A stretch of 50,271 bases of DNA. Origin: Lachnospiraceae bacterium (lineage in GTDB: Bacteria > Bacillota > Clostridia > Lachnospirales > Lachnospiraceae). Under the pieces are notes generated by a model, which was not told where the DNA came from, made no database searches, and saw nothing but the letters and a program-made list of their open reading frames with translations. The stretch covers positions 1-50,271 of the forward strand of contig JAFYBJ010000026.1 of assembly GCA_017540265.1 (NCBI GenBank), given 5' to 3'. Shown here one piece after another: positions 48,846 through 50,271 of this stretch (position 1 is the stretch's first letter; every line of letters starts with the position of its first letter). The position numbers and the translations under genes were made by a program.

Positions 48846-48904
48846 AATACACAAAACGCAACAATTCCACTTGTAATTTATGATCATGAGGAGTATTATA
48901 ATTA

Positions 48905-48973
48905 CAGATAGAGAAATTCTATCTCCCCCCTCATAAAGGAAAAGCCGGGTACACCCCGGTTTTTCTTTTTTTT
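48905..48973 (+). ncRNA. Candidate small RNA with C-rich linker
   Basis: After a TATAAT at 48896-48901 (no good -35), the sequence can form a hairpin GATAGA-GAAAT-TCTATC (48907-48923), then a C-rich single-stranded stretch TCCCCCCTCAT, then the terminator hairpin at 48941-48963 with its U-run. This three-part plan is that of C-rich-loop small RNAs of Gram-positives. No start codon with an open frame fits. Alternatively it is just the 3' end of the DUF1292 transcript. Confidence 0.35.
48941..48973 (+). terminator. Rho-independent terminator, possibly bidirectional
   Basis: AAAGCCGGG (48941-48949), loop TACAC, CCCGGTTTT (48955-48963), with further Ts to 48973. On the minus strand the stem is followed by CTTTTCC and lies 27 bases after the helicase stop, so it may serve both directions. 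Confidence 0.82.
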
Positions 48974-48990
48974 ATACAAGTTTTTAAAGA

Positions 48991-50271
48991 TCACAGCAAT
49001 TCCTTAAGGAAGCGGCTTGGCTTTATCCTCTTTTCCGTATCTTTTTTAAGAGTACACAGCACCAGCTTCTCTTTTGCTCTTGTTACCGCAACATAAAACA
49101 CCCTGCGTTCTTCTTCGAGTTCATCCTGTTTGTCGGCTTTTTTCTGCGGTATCACACCCTCCAGCAGATCGGGAAGTATCACCATCCTGTATTCCAGCCC
49201 TTTTGAACTGTGCATGGTAATAAGATTTACGCCGTCTTTTTCCCTGTCGGATACAGCATTCTTTAATTCATCCTCATACAGTTCTATCCATTCATTCCAT
49301 TGTTTGAAAGAATCCATGGGAGCAGCGCTTTGTGCCAGATCATCAAGCTCTGCGATCACTTCATCCCTTGATATCCCCTTATTCTTCCCTTCTTTTATAA
49401 GAAAACTCTCGTACCCCATAGCTTTCCTTATATAATTAACTGCGGCAAAAGGCGGAAGAATACTTATCTTCTTTAAGTCATAAGCTAATTTTTTTATATT
49501 TCTTCTGGAATATGTGCTTATCCCGGGTGAGACTGCCATTTTTTCCAGAGAAATATCGTTACTATCCGGCACATCCGATCTTTTTATATATCTGACTGGC
49601 CGGTTCATAAACTTAAGAAACTCACTCCGGCACCTTTTCCCGGATGCAAAGCATAACATTGCACGTATATCCCTCCCCGCAGGCGTTGAAAAAATACTTA
49701 CAGTTTTCTCACGCATCTTATACGGTATCTTTAAAGCCGATAACTTAGCCGCAAAAACCGAAGCCTGCCTGTTTGTACGTACTATCACCGCAATATCCGA
49801 ATAATCCATAAAACCCGAAGCTTTTTTTATAAGACCGGTAACAGCGCTGCATTCCTCCTCCTTTGTGGCAAATTCAAGACGTATAACATCATTTTCGCCT
49901 GTTCTGCCTGCTTCAAGTTTTTTTTCATATCTGTTCTTATTATGTGCTATAAGTTTTACGGCATCATTAACTATGCCCTTTGTGCTCCTGTAATTATTTT
50001 TTAAACAAACCTTTTTCAGTTCCGGATATTCGGAAGGAAAATCCAGCATAAGCTTCGGGCATGATCCCCTGAAGCCGTATATCGACTGGTCATCGTCTCC
50101 AACGATAAAGATATTCCTTAAAGGTTCCGTAAGAAGCTTTATTACTTCATACTGCATGGGATTTATATCCTGGAATTCATCTATGAGTATATACCTGTAA
50201 CGTTCCCGCCAGATATCGAGTATATCCGGCCTTTTTTCAAATAACTCTTTCGTATAGGCCACCATATCATC
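48991..50271 (-). CDS. UvrD/Rep-type ATP-dependent DNA helicase, C-terminal part
   Basis: At least 426 residues of a superfamily 1A helicase; the N-terminus with Walker A lies beyond the window end. Visible motifs are II (ILIDEFQD), III (GDDDQSIYGFRGS), IV (KNNYRST), V (LITMHSSKGLEYRMVILPD) and VI (VFYVAVTRAKEKL). The protein ends soon after motif VI, so it lacks the long C-terminal tail of PcrA/UvrD and is a compact form. Likely role: unwinding in repair or replication restart. Confidence 0.9.
   Translation of the reverse strand, partial: DDMVAYTKELFEKRPDILDIWRERYRYILIDEFQDINPMQYEVIKLLTEPLRNIFIVGDDDQSIYGFRGSCPKLMLDFPSEYPELKKVCLKNNYRSTKGIVNDAVKLIAHNKNRYEKKLEAGRTGENDVIRLEFATKEEECSAVTGLIKKASGFMDYSDIAVIVRTNRQASVFAAKLSALKIPYKMREKTVSIFSTPAGRDIRAMLCFASGKRCRSEFLKFMNRPVRYIKRSDVPDSNDISLEKMAVSPGISTYSRRNIKKLAYDLKKISILPPFAAVNYIRKAMGYESFLIKEGKNKGISRDEVIAELDDLAQSAAPMDSFKQWNEWIELYEDELKNAVSDREKDGVNLITMHSSKGLEYRMVILPDLLEGVIPQKKADKQDELEEERRVFYVAVTRAKEKLVLCTLKKDTEKRIKPSRFLKELL

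Overview
The window looks like chromosome of a Gram-positive anaerobe of the Clostridia, most likely Lachnospiraceae. This rests on gene order (rpmF / acpP-rnc-smc-ftsY, the PFL + ACT pair, yqeG-aroE-aroK-efp), on small families common there (DUF1292-, DUF5662- and DUF5688-like), on strong AGGAGG ribosome binding sites and on consensus sigma-A promoters. It is mostly ordinary core genome. No insertion sequence, prophage or CRISPR array was seen. No stretch above 300 bases lacks a gene.

Layout. 0-4 kb: a small LysM protein, a XerS/XerC-like tyrosine recombinase, an AI-2E-family permease and a YhcC-like radical SAM protein. 4-7.3 kb is the most accessory-looking part: a B12-binding-type radical SAM protein with a small unknown helical partner, then a hipBA-like toxin-antitoxin locus whose HipA frame is broken in two. 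7.3-15.5 kb: rluD-like, ilvA, ftsY, smc, rnc and acpP in one minus-strand operon, after rpmF and its own terminator. 15.5-27 kb: a membrane-anchored M3 peptidase, tmcAL, the PFL/ACT pair, a walJ-like hydrolase, an unusually long FtsA-like protein, coaE, polA, a small zinc-finger membrane protein and tRNA-Leu. 27-34 kb: a membrane FKBP, a polar amino-acid ABC transporter, an SH3b membrane protein, tRNA-Arg and a DUF5688-like protein. 34-43 kb: a tightly overlapping minus-strand run of an oligopeptide-type ABC transporter (five genes), yqeG, aroE, an L,D-transpeptidase and aroK, followed by efp on its own promoter. 43-50 kb: tgt, aroC (divergent), a lactonase, citrate synthase, a DUF5662-like protein, a DUF1292-like protein, and the C-terminal part of a UvrD/Rep-type helicase cut by the window end.

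Main points of interest. (1) The hipA frame breaks exactly at a CCCGGGT heptamer that formally fits a -1 frameshift site, and a -1 shift there restores one continuous HipA. (2) The aroC leader holds a roughly 100-nt near-perfect palindrome, TA-flanked and MITE-like, whose arm recurs a third time downstream and offers an alternative pairing. (3) The 48.76-48.99 kb gap carries three short dyads and a candidate C-rich small RNA ending in a terminator. (4) The terminator between aroC and the lactonase is so symmetric that it writes the same last three residues and stop codon into both convergent genes. (5) Several promoters overlap palindromes or terminators (SH3b gene, oligopeptide transporter, tRNA-Arg). 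All function calls come from reading motifs by eye; no database search was run.
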